Positions 30,890 through 39,256 of a DNA stretch of 64,000 nucleotides are shown here, one piece after another. Below the pieces are notes generated by a model, which saw only the letters and a list, made by a program, of their open reading frames with translations, did no database searches and was not told the origin of the DNA. Numbering within the stretch: position 1 is the first letter of the stretch; each line of letters begins with the position of its first letter. The stretch is from PALSA-693 sp963780345. GTDB taxonomy: Bacteria > Actinomycetota > Acidimicrobiia > Acidimicrobiales > Palsa-688. A program made the translations under genes and the position numbers. The stretch is from contig CAWABU010000007.1 of assembly GCA_963780345.1 (NCBI GenBank), forward strand, positions 1 through 64,000. The letters are read 5' to 3'.

Positions 30890-31160
30890 ATGCCCGAGTT
30901 CGATGATCGAGAGCGGACGCTGACCCTGACGGCGCTTTGGAACTACAAGCTTCAGGCCGGCCAGGTGAACGCCCCGACTGGGCGCTGCCGACGAGCAGCG
31001 CGGCGCCAGCGAGCAGACCCCGGGCGGGACCGACGATCAGATCCACGCCCTCGTCGCCAAGATGGGCGGGAACCCCGATCTGCCGCGCTTCGGTCTCGGC
31101 CGCCCGGTCGCCCAACAGCGCGGCGGGAACAACTCACGCCAGTCACCTCCGCGTCCGTAA
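30890..31160 (+). pseudogene. Hypothetical protein, frameshifted
   Basis: After AAGGAAA an ATG opens MPEFDDRERTLTLTALWNYK, LQAGQVN, then PDWALP in a second frame and DEQRGASEQTPGGTDDQIHA, LVAKMGGNPDLPRFGLGRPV in a third, ending at 31160. About 90 residues when repaired. The pieces are convincingly coding but unrecognised. It lies 134 bp after clpC and may be cotranscribed. Confidence 0.4.
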
Positions 31161-31306
31161 CGCTGCCCTGGTCCACGACTGGACCGCCCGGTACCCCGGA
31201 CTCCCGGCAATCCGTCGCACGGCTCAAGGCCGCCCACGTGTGGCCCTGGCCCGACGTAGAGGCGTGCGCTCTGCGCGACCGCGCCGGCTACAGGAAGGAT
31301 GAAGTC

Positions 31307-31534
31307 ATGAACCAAGATCCTGGGATGACACTGAACGCTCTTGATCAACTCCGGTCGCTCACGATCGCGCTGCGGATGGCAGTGAGCGGAGAAGCCGCGG
31401 CGACGACCCTCGGGTCAGAGCCAGCCGCCTACGACTTCGCGTGCGCGCTCATCGTCGCGCTGACCGAATCCGGGAATCTGGGCATCCTAGGGCCGTTGCC
31501 ACCCGAGGCGACGGTGGCCGGTCCCGCAACCTGA
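31307..31534 (+). CDS. Small hypothetical protein
   Basis: 75 residues: MNQDPGMTLNALDQLRSLTI, then ALRMAVSGEAAATTLGSEPA and CALIVALTESGNLGILGPLP. A strong AGGAAGG site lies 8 bp before the ATG. Mostly helical, no membrane segment. Family not recognised. Confidence 0.5.
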   Translation: MNQDPGMTLNALDQLRSLTIALRMAVSGEAAATTLGSEPAAYDFACALIVALTESGNLGILGPLPPEATVAGPAT

Positions 31535-32539
31535 CGGTTGCACACTCCAATAGCCCTTCGCCGTTGGTAGCCGACTTTGCCGAGTCAGCTCGGGCCGGTC
31601 GGAGCGATCAGGGCGAAGCTGGGCGCAAAGGACGTTACTGATGATCTGCAACGCCTGCTCCGGTCGAACCGCAGCCTGGGGGTCTTTGGGCATCCCTCGA
31701 TCTCGATGTTGTGTTGCTCAGCCGATTCTTCTACCCCCTTTTCCCGTCAGGAGTGGTGCCAACTGAACGACGACTTCGAGCGCAAATGAGAATCTCCCAG
31801 CGTGCCGGGCCCTCGCGGGTTCTTCGCGCCCCCCTGCCGGTTCGGTATTGGCCGGTGCGCTGTAGCGCCGCGAGGGCCGAACCCACCCAGCATTCCCTGT
31901 ACTGGGCGGCGGCCAGGCTCAGGCGTTTCAACCTCGAGATCTAACGAACCACAGACGGATCTGCCACGCCTTACGCCACGGTATTGGAGTCCAGGGCGAC
32001 ATTTCTCCAGTCCGCCCACATGGCGGAGCGTTTTAGAGACATAGATGCCCAAGGTGGGCTCCAGGATCTGGCGATCGAATCGATGGATTGGAAGCGAAGA
32101 TCCGCGGTCGATGATGAACCGTTGGCCGTGTAGGCCGACGAGAAACTGCCGTCTCCAGCTCGAAGCTGGCGTTGCGGTCCCGAGGCAGCCCAGACTGAAC
32201 ACCAGCAGGTTGGCGTTGTCATCACCGAACTCCTCACCACGGCGTACGGCCGCCCAGCTAAACCGTTTCGCCGCTGTCAGCTGTCCTCCAACTCAACCGG
32301 CCGCCGCCCATTGGGCCTGCCCGCAATACTGGGCTCGGCCGCCGGATCGGTCACCGTCGAGCGCCATGCTCAACTCACTCTCGGGGCGGCTCACCGGTGT
32401 GATCCGCTGCGGGGGCCGCCGGGTCCGGCCAAGGGCGGCTGTACCGTCAGGCGTTAGTCAGCCTCAGGCAGGTTGGCGGTGCGATTCCCTTTTCGGGTGG
32501 GGATCGGACGTTTTGGTGGTGTCTGATGCTGGAGCAGCC
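31535..32539. other. About 1 kb without recognised genes
   Basis: Several open frames exist on both strands but none shows family resemblance or a clear ribosome site. A plus-strand stretch around 32217-32400 (ITELLTTAYGRPAKPFRRCQ) has coding-like bias and may be a gene remnant. Confidence 0.35.
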
Positions 32540-33460
32540 TCAGCCCGCGGCGGCATTGTTGCCGTTGGCGGCCCTGGCGTTGGTTGCGGTGTTGCCGTTG
32601 GCGAAGGACTGGCCCAACGAGCTAGTCATTCTGGCCAGGAGTCCGGATAGCTCCATGGGGACCACGAACTTGGTGGCGGGCGAGGCGCCCAGCTTCTTGA
32701 GGGCGTCAAAGTATTGGAGGGTCATGGTGTTGGCGTCGAGCCCCTTCGCCGACTGGTAGATCTGCTTGAGCGCCAGCGCGAACCCTTCGGCCTGCACGAT
32801 GGCCGCCTGCCGGCCGCCCTCGGCGGCCAGGATAGCCGACTGCTTCTGGCCCTCGGCCACGGTGATGGCGGCCTGTTTGGTGCCTTCCGCCTCGGTCACT
32901 ACCGCCCGCCGGGTCCGCTCCGCCGACATTTGACGGGTCATGGCGTCCAGCACGCCGGGGGGCGGGTTGATCTCGCGGACCTCGACGTTGGTCACCTTCA
33001 CTCCCCAGCGCTCGGTGACGTCGTCCAGCCTGAGGCGCAGGGTGTTGTTCATGTCCTCTCGCTTGGACAGCACCTCGTCCAGGCTCATGTCGCCCACGAC
33101 CGCCCGCAGGGTGGTGGCAGCCACGTTGAGGGCCGCGCCCCGGAAGTCCCTGACCGCGAGCACCGACATGACCGGGTCGAACACCTTGGTGAAGATGATG
33201 AAGTCGATGGCGATGGAGGCGTTGTCCTTTGTGATGGCCACCTGGTGGGGCACCTCGAGGAACTGCTCGCGCAGGTCGACCAGGGTGACCCGGTCGGTGA
33301 TCGGGTTGATCACTATCAGTCCCGGACCCCGGGCCCCGCTGGATCGGCCCAGGCGGAAGACCACCACCCGCTGGTATTCCCGAATGATCTTTATGGCCGC
33401 CGCCGCCCCAGCCAGCAGGGCGACCACGATGACAGCGAGAGCAACGATAACGGCGATCAC
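32540..33460 (-). CDS. Stomatin/slipin-type SPFH protein, membrane anchored
   Basis: 306 residues. A single transmembrane helix (about 2-24, MIAVIVALAVIVVALLAGAA) is followed by the SPFH domain IIREYQRVVVFRLGRSSGAR, GPGLIVINPITDRVTLVDLR, then VFDPVMSVLAVRDFRGAALN and VGDMSLDEVLSKREDMNNTL. A long Ala/Glu coiled coil follows (TEAEGTKQAAITVAEGQKQS), then an Asn/Ala-rich tail. Stomatin-like proteins form membrane cages with NfeD partners and hold FtsH- or ClpP-type proteases. Its ATG overlaps the stop of the upstream NfeD-like gene, a classic slipin-NfeD operon. Confidence 0.92.
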   Translation of the reverse strand: MIAVIVALAVIVVALLAGAAAAIKIIREYQRVVVFRLGRSSGARGPGLIVINPITDRVTLVDLREQFLEVPHQVAITKDNASIAIDFIIFTKVFDPVMSVLAVRDFRGAALNVAATTLRAVVGDMSLDEVLSKREDMNNTLRLRLDDVTERWGVKVTNVEVREINPPPGVLDAMTRQMSAERTRRAVVTEAEGTKQAAITVAEGQKQSAILAAEGGRQAAIVQAEGFALALKQIYQSAKGLDANTMTLQYFDALKKLGASPATKFVVPMELSGLLARMTSSLGQSFANGNTATNARAANGNNAAAG

Positions 33461-34035
33461 AGCTGATCCTCCTTCATGTCAAAAACGTTGGCGTCCGGGA
33501 CCGTGCCCACCTCGGACCACACCTCCAGGCAAACCCCTCGGGCCGCCAGCACGTGCACCGGCGCACCGGCGGCCAGCGGGCCGCTCACCGACGCCGCGCT
33601 CCAGGTCTCGCCCCCCACTCGCACCACCCCCGCGGGCCTCAGCTCGGTCACGGCCACGCCCGCCGCGCCCCGCAGAGAGGGCAGGAGGGCCAACCCTCCC
33701 CGTAGCCGTCGACCCAAGGCGGTGCTGGCCACTATCACGCCGCCCCCACAGGCGGTAGCGCTCAAGGCCACGAGCCACCAGCCGGCCACCGCGCCATGGC
33801 TGGAGGCGGTCAGCGCCCACACCGCGGCCAACGCTAGGGCGGGCAGCGGCACGAACCAGGCGTGGCCGCCCGCGTCGGCGCACAACAGCCACGTCGCGCC
33901 CAGCAGCACCAACAGGACGGCGCCGGTCCCTCACCGCAAGCCGCCGGGGGCGGCCACCGCGGCGACCGCGAACACCACCCCGCCGATGGCGGCCACCACC
34001 GCGATCGTCAACGCCAGCAGACCCACCCGGGTCAC
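33457..34035 (-). pseudogene. NfeD-like membrane protein with an internal stop
   Basis: In one frame from GTG at 34035, the sequence gives a hydrophobic segment (VGLLALTIAVVAAIGGVVFA), then a TGA at 33933-33931. It then continues with further membrane helices (LLGATWLLCADAGG, VPLPALALAAVWALTASSHG, WWLVALSATACGGGVIVAST) and a soluble OB-fold-like NfeD domain (GAAGVAVTELRPAGVVRVGG, VSGPLAAGAPVHVLAARGVC). An alternative start at 33912 gives 151 residues. The TGA is a nonsense change, sequencing error, or a real split. It overlaps the SPFH gene by 4 bp. Confidence 0.7.
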
Positions 34036-34641
34036 CCGCGAGACGGTGACCAGGTCACCAAGATCCCGGGGGCGCCCCTAATGTGACCAAGCGAACGTGA
34101 CGCGCCCCCCTACCCGACGTGGCTCGGACGACCGGAGCGGATGCACAAACATTTGGGGAAAACCCCGATCTGCCTCCTTGACATCGGACCGAACGTGGGA
34201 CGTCATCAAGGCGTAGCACCACTATACCCCGTCCGGGACATTCAGCCCACGCGTCTCTCGTCGAGCCGATGGATGCGCCCTCGTCGTCTCGGGCCCCCGA
34301 GGACCGCCAACCCAAACGGGGTCCCTGGGGTTGTCTTCAGCTACGGCCGTGAACTGATTTGAGCTCGCCGGCCCGTGCATAGTCGTGCATCAAACCATCC
34401 GGAAGATGAACGTTTAACGCGTGACTTCCTAGCCGAGCATGGTGTTCTCTTGGTCGCCGGTCGGCTCTCCACGTACTTTCTGGATGTGGGACTGCATGAG
34501 TTCGGTGTCTGATTGTCATCGCCACCCGATCAATGTCCCGCAACTGCCGTGGTAGACCGCTCTACAACACGATGGAATCCTGGCAGCTGGACGGACAACG
34601 TGTTGGAAAAAACCGCACGTCAACGGCCTGGAGGAGATCGT
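34036..34641. other. Right-end intergenic DNA of the element
   Basis: No gene supported over about 600 bp. This is the non-coding right end leading up to attR. Confidence 0.45.
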
Positions 34642-34656
34642 CTGGAGGCCGATCAG
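34642..34656 (+). repeat. Second copy of the 15-bp end repeat
   Basis: Identical to 1381-1395. It abuts the tRNA-Gly fragment and may be an arm-type integrase site. Confidence 0.35.
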
Positions 34657-34706
34657 TACCTTGCCAAGGTGAGGGTCGCGGGTTCGAATCCCGTCGTCCG
34701 CTCCAG
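34655..34706 (+). tRNA. tRNA-Gly(GCC) 3' half (attR remnant)
   Basis: Anticodon loop TTGCCAA (anticodon GCC) with stem bases ACC/GGT, a T-arm GCGGG-TTCGAAT-CCCGT, acceptor strand CGTCCGC, discriminator T and encoded CCA are all present. No matching 5' acceptor GCGGACG or D-arm is found upstream, so only the 3' half is here. This is what integration into a tRNA-Gly gene leaves at the distal end. Confidence 0.85.
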
Positions 34707-34724
34707 GAAAGTGCAGGTCAGAGG
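34704..34724 (+). repeat. attR direct repeat (right end of element)
   Basis: Identical over 21 bp to bases 1-21. It begins inside the tRNA CCA end. Together the copies delimit an element of about 34.7 kb. The shared segment is probably longer and extends into the tRNA left of base 1. Confidence 0.85.
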
Positions 34725-34748
34725 CCCTCTTCGAGAGGGGCCTCTCTC
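34722..34748 (+). terminator. tRNA-Gly transcription terminator
   Basis: AGGCCCTCT, loop TCG, AGAGGGGCCT forms a strong stem right after the tRNA 3' end, followed by a short pyrimidine run. It was probably the terminator of the original tRNA gene or of the next attachment site. Confidence 0.6.
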
Positions 34749-34839
34749 GTTCCCCCGGCTCGTCTGCTACTCCGTTGCTACTCTTTTGCTATTCCGGGAC
34801 GTAGACTCCGGCGCCAATAACACTGTGAGTGAGGTGTCG

Positions 34840-35010
34840 ATGCCCGGGCACTGGCGCCAGCGGGGCGACAAAGTCGAGTTGCGCGCCTTCGTCGGTCGGG
34901 ACCGCTCAACCCGCGCCGGAAGGTCTACGCGACCCATCCCCGGCGTCGGCAAGCGTGAGTCGGACAGGGCGCTCGCCACCTTCGTCGCCGACTTGGCGGC
35001 GGGCAAGGGC
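34840..35010 (+). pseudogene. Second tyrosine integrase, N-terminal remnant
   Basis: The start reads MPGHWRQRGDKVELRAFVGR, then in a shifted frame PLNPRRKVYATH and back to PGVGKRESDRALATFVADLA. This matches the arm-binding N-terminus of actinobacterial phage-type integrases. It is cut off where IS110 sequence begins. It lies about 115 bp beyond attR, just as int lies 99 bp beyond attL. This suggests an older element integrated at the same tRNA. Confidence 0.65.
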
Positions 35011-35304
35011 GGCCGCACGTCCATGCCCGGGATAGGTCCGCGGACCGGGTCGAGGATCCTGGCCGAGATCGGCGACGGCACCCGTTTCGTGGACGGCGAC
35101 AAACTGGCCTCCTACACCGGGCTGGCCCCGGTGACGCGCCAAGCCGGCAAGTCGATCAACGGTGAATCGAAGAGCAGAAGAAAAACCACGGGCTCAAAAA
35201 TCGCCATGTTCCTGGCCGCCTTCGCCTCGTTGCGCGCCCCGGGTCCAAAGCGTTCTACGACCGAAAACGAGCCGAAGACAAACGCCACAACGCCATCTAA
35301 GTGA
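35010..35304 (+). mobile_element. IS110-family transposase C-terminal remnant
   Basis: SMPGIGPRTGSRILAEIGDG, then KLASYTGLAPVTRQAGKSIN and MFLAAFASLRAPGPK match the Tnp20 domain of IS110 transposases; the DEDD domain is absent. It is fused in frame to the truncated integrase. Confidence 0.7.
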
Positions 35305-35346
35305 CCCACCATCCAAACAGGAGCCCCAACCGAAAGGACCATTACC

Positions 35347-35718
35347 ATGCCCGAGACGCTCGCTACCGCGGTGCCCCAGCCCGTCCGCGACTTCTTTGTC
35401 GCCGCCAACGCCTTGGACAGCGACGGCATGATCGCCCCGTTCACCGACGACGGCCTGCTCAACGACATCCAACGGGAGTTCTGGGGTTCCGCCGCCATCA
35501 AGCGTTGGGCCGACAAGGAGAGCGTGGGCGACCACGTCGTCACCACCGACTTCACGGACGTGAAGGAGCACCACGGGAGCTGGATTATCTCCGCCGCGGT
35601 CGACGGCGACTACGACAAGAGTGGCCTCCCCGACCCGCTGATCCTCACCTACTACTTCACTCTCGACGGCAACAGGATCGCAAGCCTCATCATCCTCGGC
35701 AACAAGCCCGGCTACTGA
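35347..35718 (+). CDS. SnoaL-like (NTF2-fold) protein
   Basis: 123 residues: PQPVRDFFVAANALDSDGMI, APFTDDGLLNDIQREFWGSA, then AAVDGDYDKSGLPDPLILTY and RIASLIILGNKPGY. The cone-shaped NTF2 fold typically hosts small-molecule isomerases, hydrolases or binding proteins. The start is supported by GAAAGGA before the ATG. Substrate unknown. Two more SnoaL-like proteins lie at 38371 and 43926. Confidence 0.82.
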   Translation: MPETLATAVPQPVRDFFVAANALDSDGMIAPFTDDGLLNDIQREFWGSAAIKRWADKESVGDHVVTTDFTDVKEHHGSWIISAAVDGDYDKSGLPDPLILTYYFTLDGNRIASLIILGNKPGY

Positions 35719-36688
35719 AACGATGAGCACCGTCGTGGTTGCGGCGCCACAGGAGGGGCTGTAACCACGTTGCCACGCAGCTGCGCGGAGCCGGCGACGC
35801 CGTTATCGGCCTCGCTCGGCGAGAGCGAGCGCGAGCAGGCTCACGGCCAGAGGCGGGTGCCCGAAGAAGCTTGACCTGCAACACGCTGCCCTGCCCGAGG
35901 AAATGAAGATTCCAAAGCCGATGAAGAAGGCGAACACCCCCGTGAGAATCGCACGAAGAGAACTTCGGCGACACTCGTACCGCGGCGACAATACTGGGCG
36001 GATGGGATTCCGAAGCGACATGCCGCCTTTGTCCGCACCGCCCGGGCGACACAGACTGGCGGGTCTAGTTCATCGCCGCAGGGAATGCCCGATCCCAGGA
36101 ACCCGAGCAGATGGCTCGTCGCTCGCTAGGCGCAGTGAGCTCGGGGCCGTACCTGCCCCGTATTGTCCGCTCAGAATGTCCCGGAAGGTAGGTGATGGTG
36201 AAACTAGCCGTATCACCTACCGCCGTATCTGAAGAAGCGCTTCGTGTAAAGGGTCTTCGACGGAGTCGAAGTCGATTTTCTGGGGCGTTGTGGGGGAAAG
36301 TGTCGGCGCCGGGGCGCGCGTGAGCCCCGCCGGACGATGGCGCGGAATCGTTCAGCTATGGAAGGGGCGGTCAAGGCGGCCCGGTAGGGCGGCCCGTAGG
36401 GGGAGCCTTGAGGGCCCCGTGGTTTCGTTGTCGCCAGCCACGATTGGCGCGGGACCGCCCCCGGCGGTCCTTGGCTGCCCTGGTGTGGTTGGACACAGCG
36501 GACCTTCACCATTGCGCTCATGCTGAGCTAGGCGACCGAGATGCTCGGCGACCGGCCATTTCTTCGCGGTGGTTCGCATGGTGTGTTCCGGCCACAGCCA
36601 GACGGGCTCATTCAGCTAGACGGCCTCGCCACCTTGGTGGGGGCCACGGCGATAGTCGAGCTCGCGTCTTGGCTGTGTCCGAGCCTGC
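35719..36688. other. About 970 bp without recognised genes
   Basis: No gene supported. The right part (about 36540-36688) is probably the non-coding 3' end of the IS110 copy that follows. Confidence 0.4.
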
Positions 36689-37705
36689 TCAAGCGGCCTC
36701 CCGATACAGGCAGCGGATCTCGCCGTCTCGCAGTCCGTAGAAGGCCAGGGTGAGCAATTTTCGGGCCGCCGCGACTCGGGCGATCATTTGCCCGCGCCGC
36801 TCGGCGATGCGGCGGAACGTGGGGGCGATGGCCTCTCCGCCGTGGTAGCGGGCGACGGCCTCGACGACCGCCCATCTGACGATCATCGATCCTTGTTTGG
36901 TGATGTGCCCCCGCCGGGACTTGGTGTCGGACTCGTGCAGGCTGGGGGTCATCCCGGCCCACGAGCACAAGTGGCGGGCGGAGGGGAATCGACTGATGTC
37001 TCCGATCTCTGCCACCAAGATCGCCGCGGTGATCGGGCCGACGCCGTGCAAGGTCTGAAGGGCCCGATAGCCGGCGTGGTCCTTCAGCTCCTTATGCAGT
37101 TGACGTTCGACCAAGGCCAGCTCCCGGTCGTAGATCTCCAGCAGATCCCGCAGGGACTCGACCCGCAGCCCATAAGGTCCGGGGAAGTCCATCTCATCGA
37201 GGGCTCTCTGTCCCTGCATCGTGAACATGTCCGGAAAAACAGGCAAGATCCCCACCTTGGCCATCACCGCGTGCACCTGGGCCTTGGCCGAAGTTCTCAG
37301 CGCGGTCAGCTTCGCTCTGTACCTGACGAGCTCCCGCAGTTCACGCACCTCCGGCGGGGCGATCCACGCCTCGGGCAGATCATTCCGGCGCAGCCGGTGG
37401 GCCAGCTCGGTCGAATCCTTCACGTCGTTCTTGACCCGGCGGGTGTCCCAGTGCAACCCCAGCGGGTGCACCAGATGCACCCGAGCGCCCTCCGCTTGGA
37501 GCAGATCGGCGGCCCAGTACCAGCCATAGCACGCCTCGAGCGCCACCTCCGGGTTCGGCCCCGCCTCGGCTATGGCCATGGCCAACGCCACCGGATCGTT
37601 ATCGATCTTGGTCACATCCAGCACATCGCCGGCGTCGCTCATCCGAACGATCACCGACCGGCGCCGGTGCAGATCGATACCGACATACTGTTGTGAGTGC
37701 TGCAT
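36689..37705 (-). mobile_element. IS110-family transposase, intact
   Basis: 338 residues from ATG at 37705 with a GGAGGA site. The N-terminal DEDD RuvC-like domain has YVGIDLHRRRSVIVRM, EVALEACYGWYWAADLL and VKNDVKDSTELAHRLR. The C-terminal Tnp20 domain has LHGVGPITAAILVAEIGDIS, LCSWAGMTPSLHESDTKSRR and ITKQGSMIVRW with the candidate catalytic Ser. IS110 enzymes can be guided by a bridge RNA encoded in a non-coding end of the element. The frame is complete, so this copy may be active. An extension to 37879 lacks homology. Confidence 0.9.
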
Positions 37706-37800
37706 CGGGGTCCTCCTCCGTCGAGCGGGTTTGGTTTGGGAAGCCCCGAGTGTGCCGACACTCGAACCCTCACGGCGGGGCGAGGACCCCCTGGCCGCCA

Positions 37801-37959
37801 TCACCCCTCCCCCAACTCCTCCACGGTTACCAGCTCGCCGCAACTCGGGCAGCACCCGCCCACCCCCAGCCGCCGGCAAAACACGTTGCAGTCCGGGCAG
37901 CGGCGCTCCAACAGTCGCTCACCACACCCCGGGCACTCATACACCACCAAGGCCGTCAT
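37801..37959 (-). CDS. Small zinc-ribbon protein
   Basis: 52 residues with three Cys pairs: YECPGCGERLLERRCPDCNV, then CCPSCGELVTVEELGEG. The CxxC pairs suggest one or two structural zinc sites. It lies directly upstream of the IS110 transposase on the same strand, with AGTTGGAAG before the ATG. It could belong to the IS end or be a host gene next to it. No specific function is known to me. Confidence 0.65.
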   Translation of the reverse strand: MTALVVYECPGCGERLLERRCPDCNVFCRRLGVGGCCPSCGELVTVEELGEG

Positions 37960-38370
37960 CGCTTCCAACTCTTTGACCTCACTTCAACGGCGCCGACCCG
38001 CACCCAGCAAGCCCGTCACGCAAAAGCGGCGCTGCGCTTCTTCATGACATCAGCTGCGGGGCGATATTCTGCGCTCCGTCCGGACCTCGCCGGCAATCCC
38101 GACGGACGAGCCGAACCGATTTTGTGCGCGGACCGCTCATGACCACATTGCCGCGCACGCGCACCGATTGCCTGGTTATCTATTCTGCCTGCTCCGCTGA
38201 GGCTGCCTGGGTGCACAGCTTGTATGGCGATGACTTCTGCTCTCTCATTGGACGGAGTCTCGCTTTGGGCGGCATCCTTCCTGGTGGGAGACATCCAACA
38301 ACCGGCAACGAGGGGTACGAAACACAATGGATCTCAAACCGACCGAGCTTTTGCAACAGGAGGAGAAGTT
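37960..38370. other. Intergenic region, nothing recognised
   Basis: No gene supported. It holds a strong AGGAGGAG ribosome site at its end for the SnoaL-like gene. Confidence 0.4.
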
Positions 38371-38808
38371 ATGGAGGCTACGACAGGTAGACCGGATGCG
38401 GAGTTCCTCAAGTTCCTCGAGCGGTGTCATGACGCCCTCAGGCAGCACACCGGCGGCAACCCGCGGCCGTATCTTGAACTGTGGTCACATGCTGACGACG
38501 TTTCGCTCATGGGAGGGGTTGGCGGTCACCAGGTCGGTATTGACGTGGTGAGCGAGCTCCTGACCGCAGCAGCCAAAACGCTCAACTACGAAACCTGGAG
38601 CGCCGAGAACCTCGTCACCGGTTCCGACGATACGTTCGGTTTCACAGTCGAGCTTGAGCGGCTCACTCGGCATATCCACGATGAGACGGAGGAAATGAGG
38701 CTGAGAGCGACGTCTATCTACCGCCGAGAGGACGGCGCCTGGAAGGTAGTCCATCGTCACGGTGACAGCCTGATGACCGTCGAAATCGACCCAGAGGGCA
38801 GACGCTGA
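38371..38808 (+). CDS. SnoaL-like/DUF4440 (NTF2-fold) protein
   Basis: 145 residues from ATG at 38371 behind AGGAGGAGAAG. The fold is visible in FLKFLERCHDALRQHTGGNP, LELWSHADDVSLMGGVGGHQ, then GFTVELERLTRHIHDETEEM and GAWKVVHRHGDSLMTVEI. Similar proteins act as ketosteroid-isomerase-like or polyketide-cyclase-like enzymes, but no catalytic set can be assigned. An in-frame extension upstream to 38224 has no homology. No operon partner. Confidence 0.82.
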   Translation: MEATTGRPDAEFLKFLERCHDALRQHTGGNPRPYLELWSHADDVSLMGGVGGHQVGIDVVSELLTAAAKTLNYETWSAENLVTGSDDTFGFTVELERLTRHIHDETEEMRLRATSIYRREDGAWKVVHRHGDSLMTVEIDPEGRR

Positions 38809-39256
38809 GACCGCCCAAAATGACCCTCTGAGCAAGGTCCAGAAGCCTTGAAGCGGCGAATTGCAATCAGGCCCAGCCGTGCCCGGCCCGGGGTAGACAC
38901 ATCAGGTGTCCAGTCGACCAGATCCGGGCCGCTCGGAGCCGATATGCCTCCCGATCCCGCGCCTGCCCCTAAGCCCGCCAGTTCGTATCCCCAAAGTCCG
39001 CACCGAGACCGCCCGTAAACGCTCGGTGTCGTATCCGGATCGTCCCGAGCCTGGCTCGCTGGGGAGGGCTGGCGGAGGCGCTCAGCGATCAGCTTGCCGA
39101 CGAGCGACCTGGGTAGTGGCCCGTTGATCTTGAACCGTAGAGCCCCCGACGAGCTCGTGTAGCCATCCGGCTCTTCGCAGTTCCGGGAACGCGATCAACA
39201 CTTCTCGAGCGACACGTTCGGTACCCAGGTGCTGGCACCTGGCCTCCTTGCTCGGG
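38809..39256. other. Intergenic region, nothing recognised
   Basis: No gene supported between the SnoaL-like gene and the convergent LuxR regulator. Confidence 0.4.

Noticed and set aside
34655..34706. A complete functional tRNA-Gly at the right end
   Set aside because: The 5' acceptor strand, D-arm and 5' half of the anticodon stem cannot be found upstream; only the 3' half is present.
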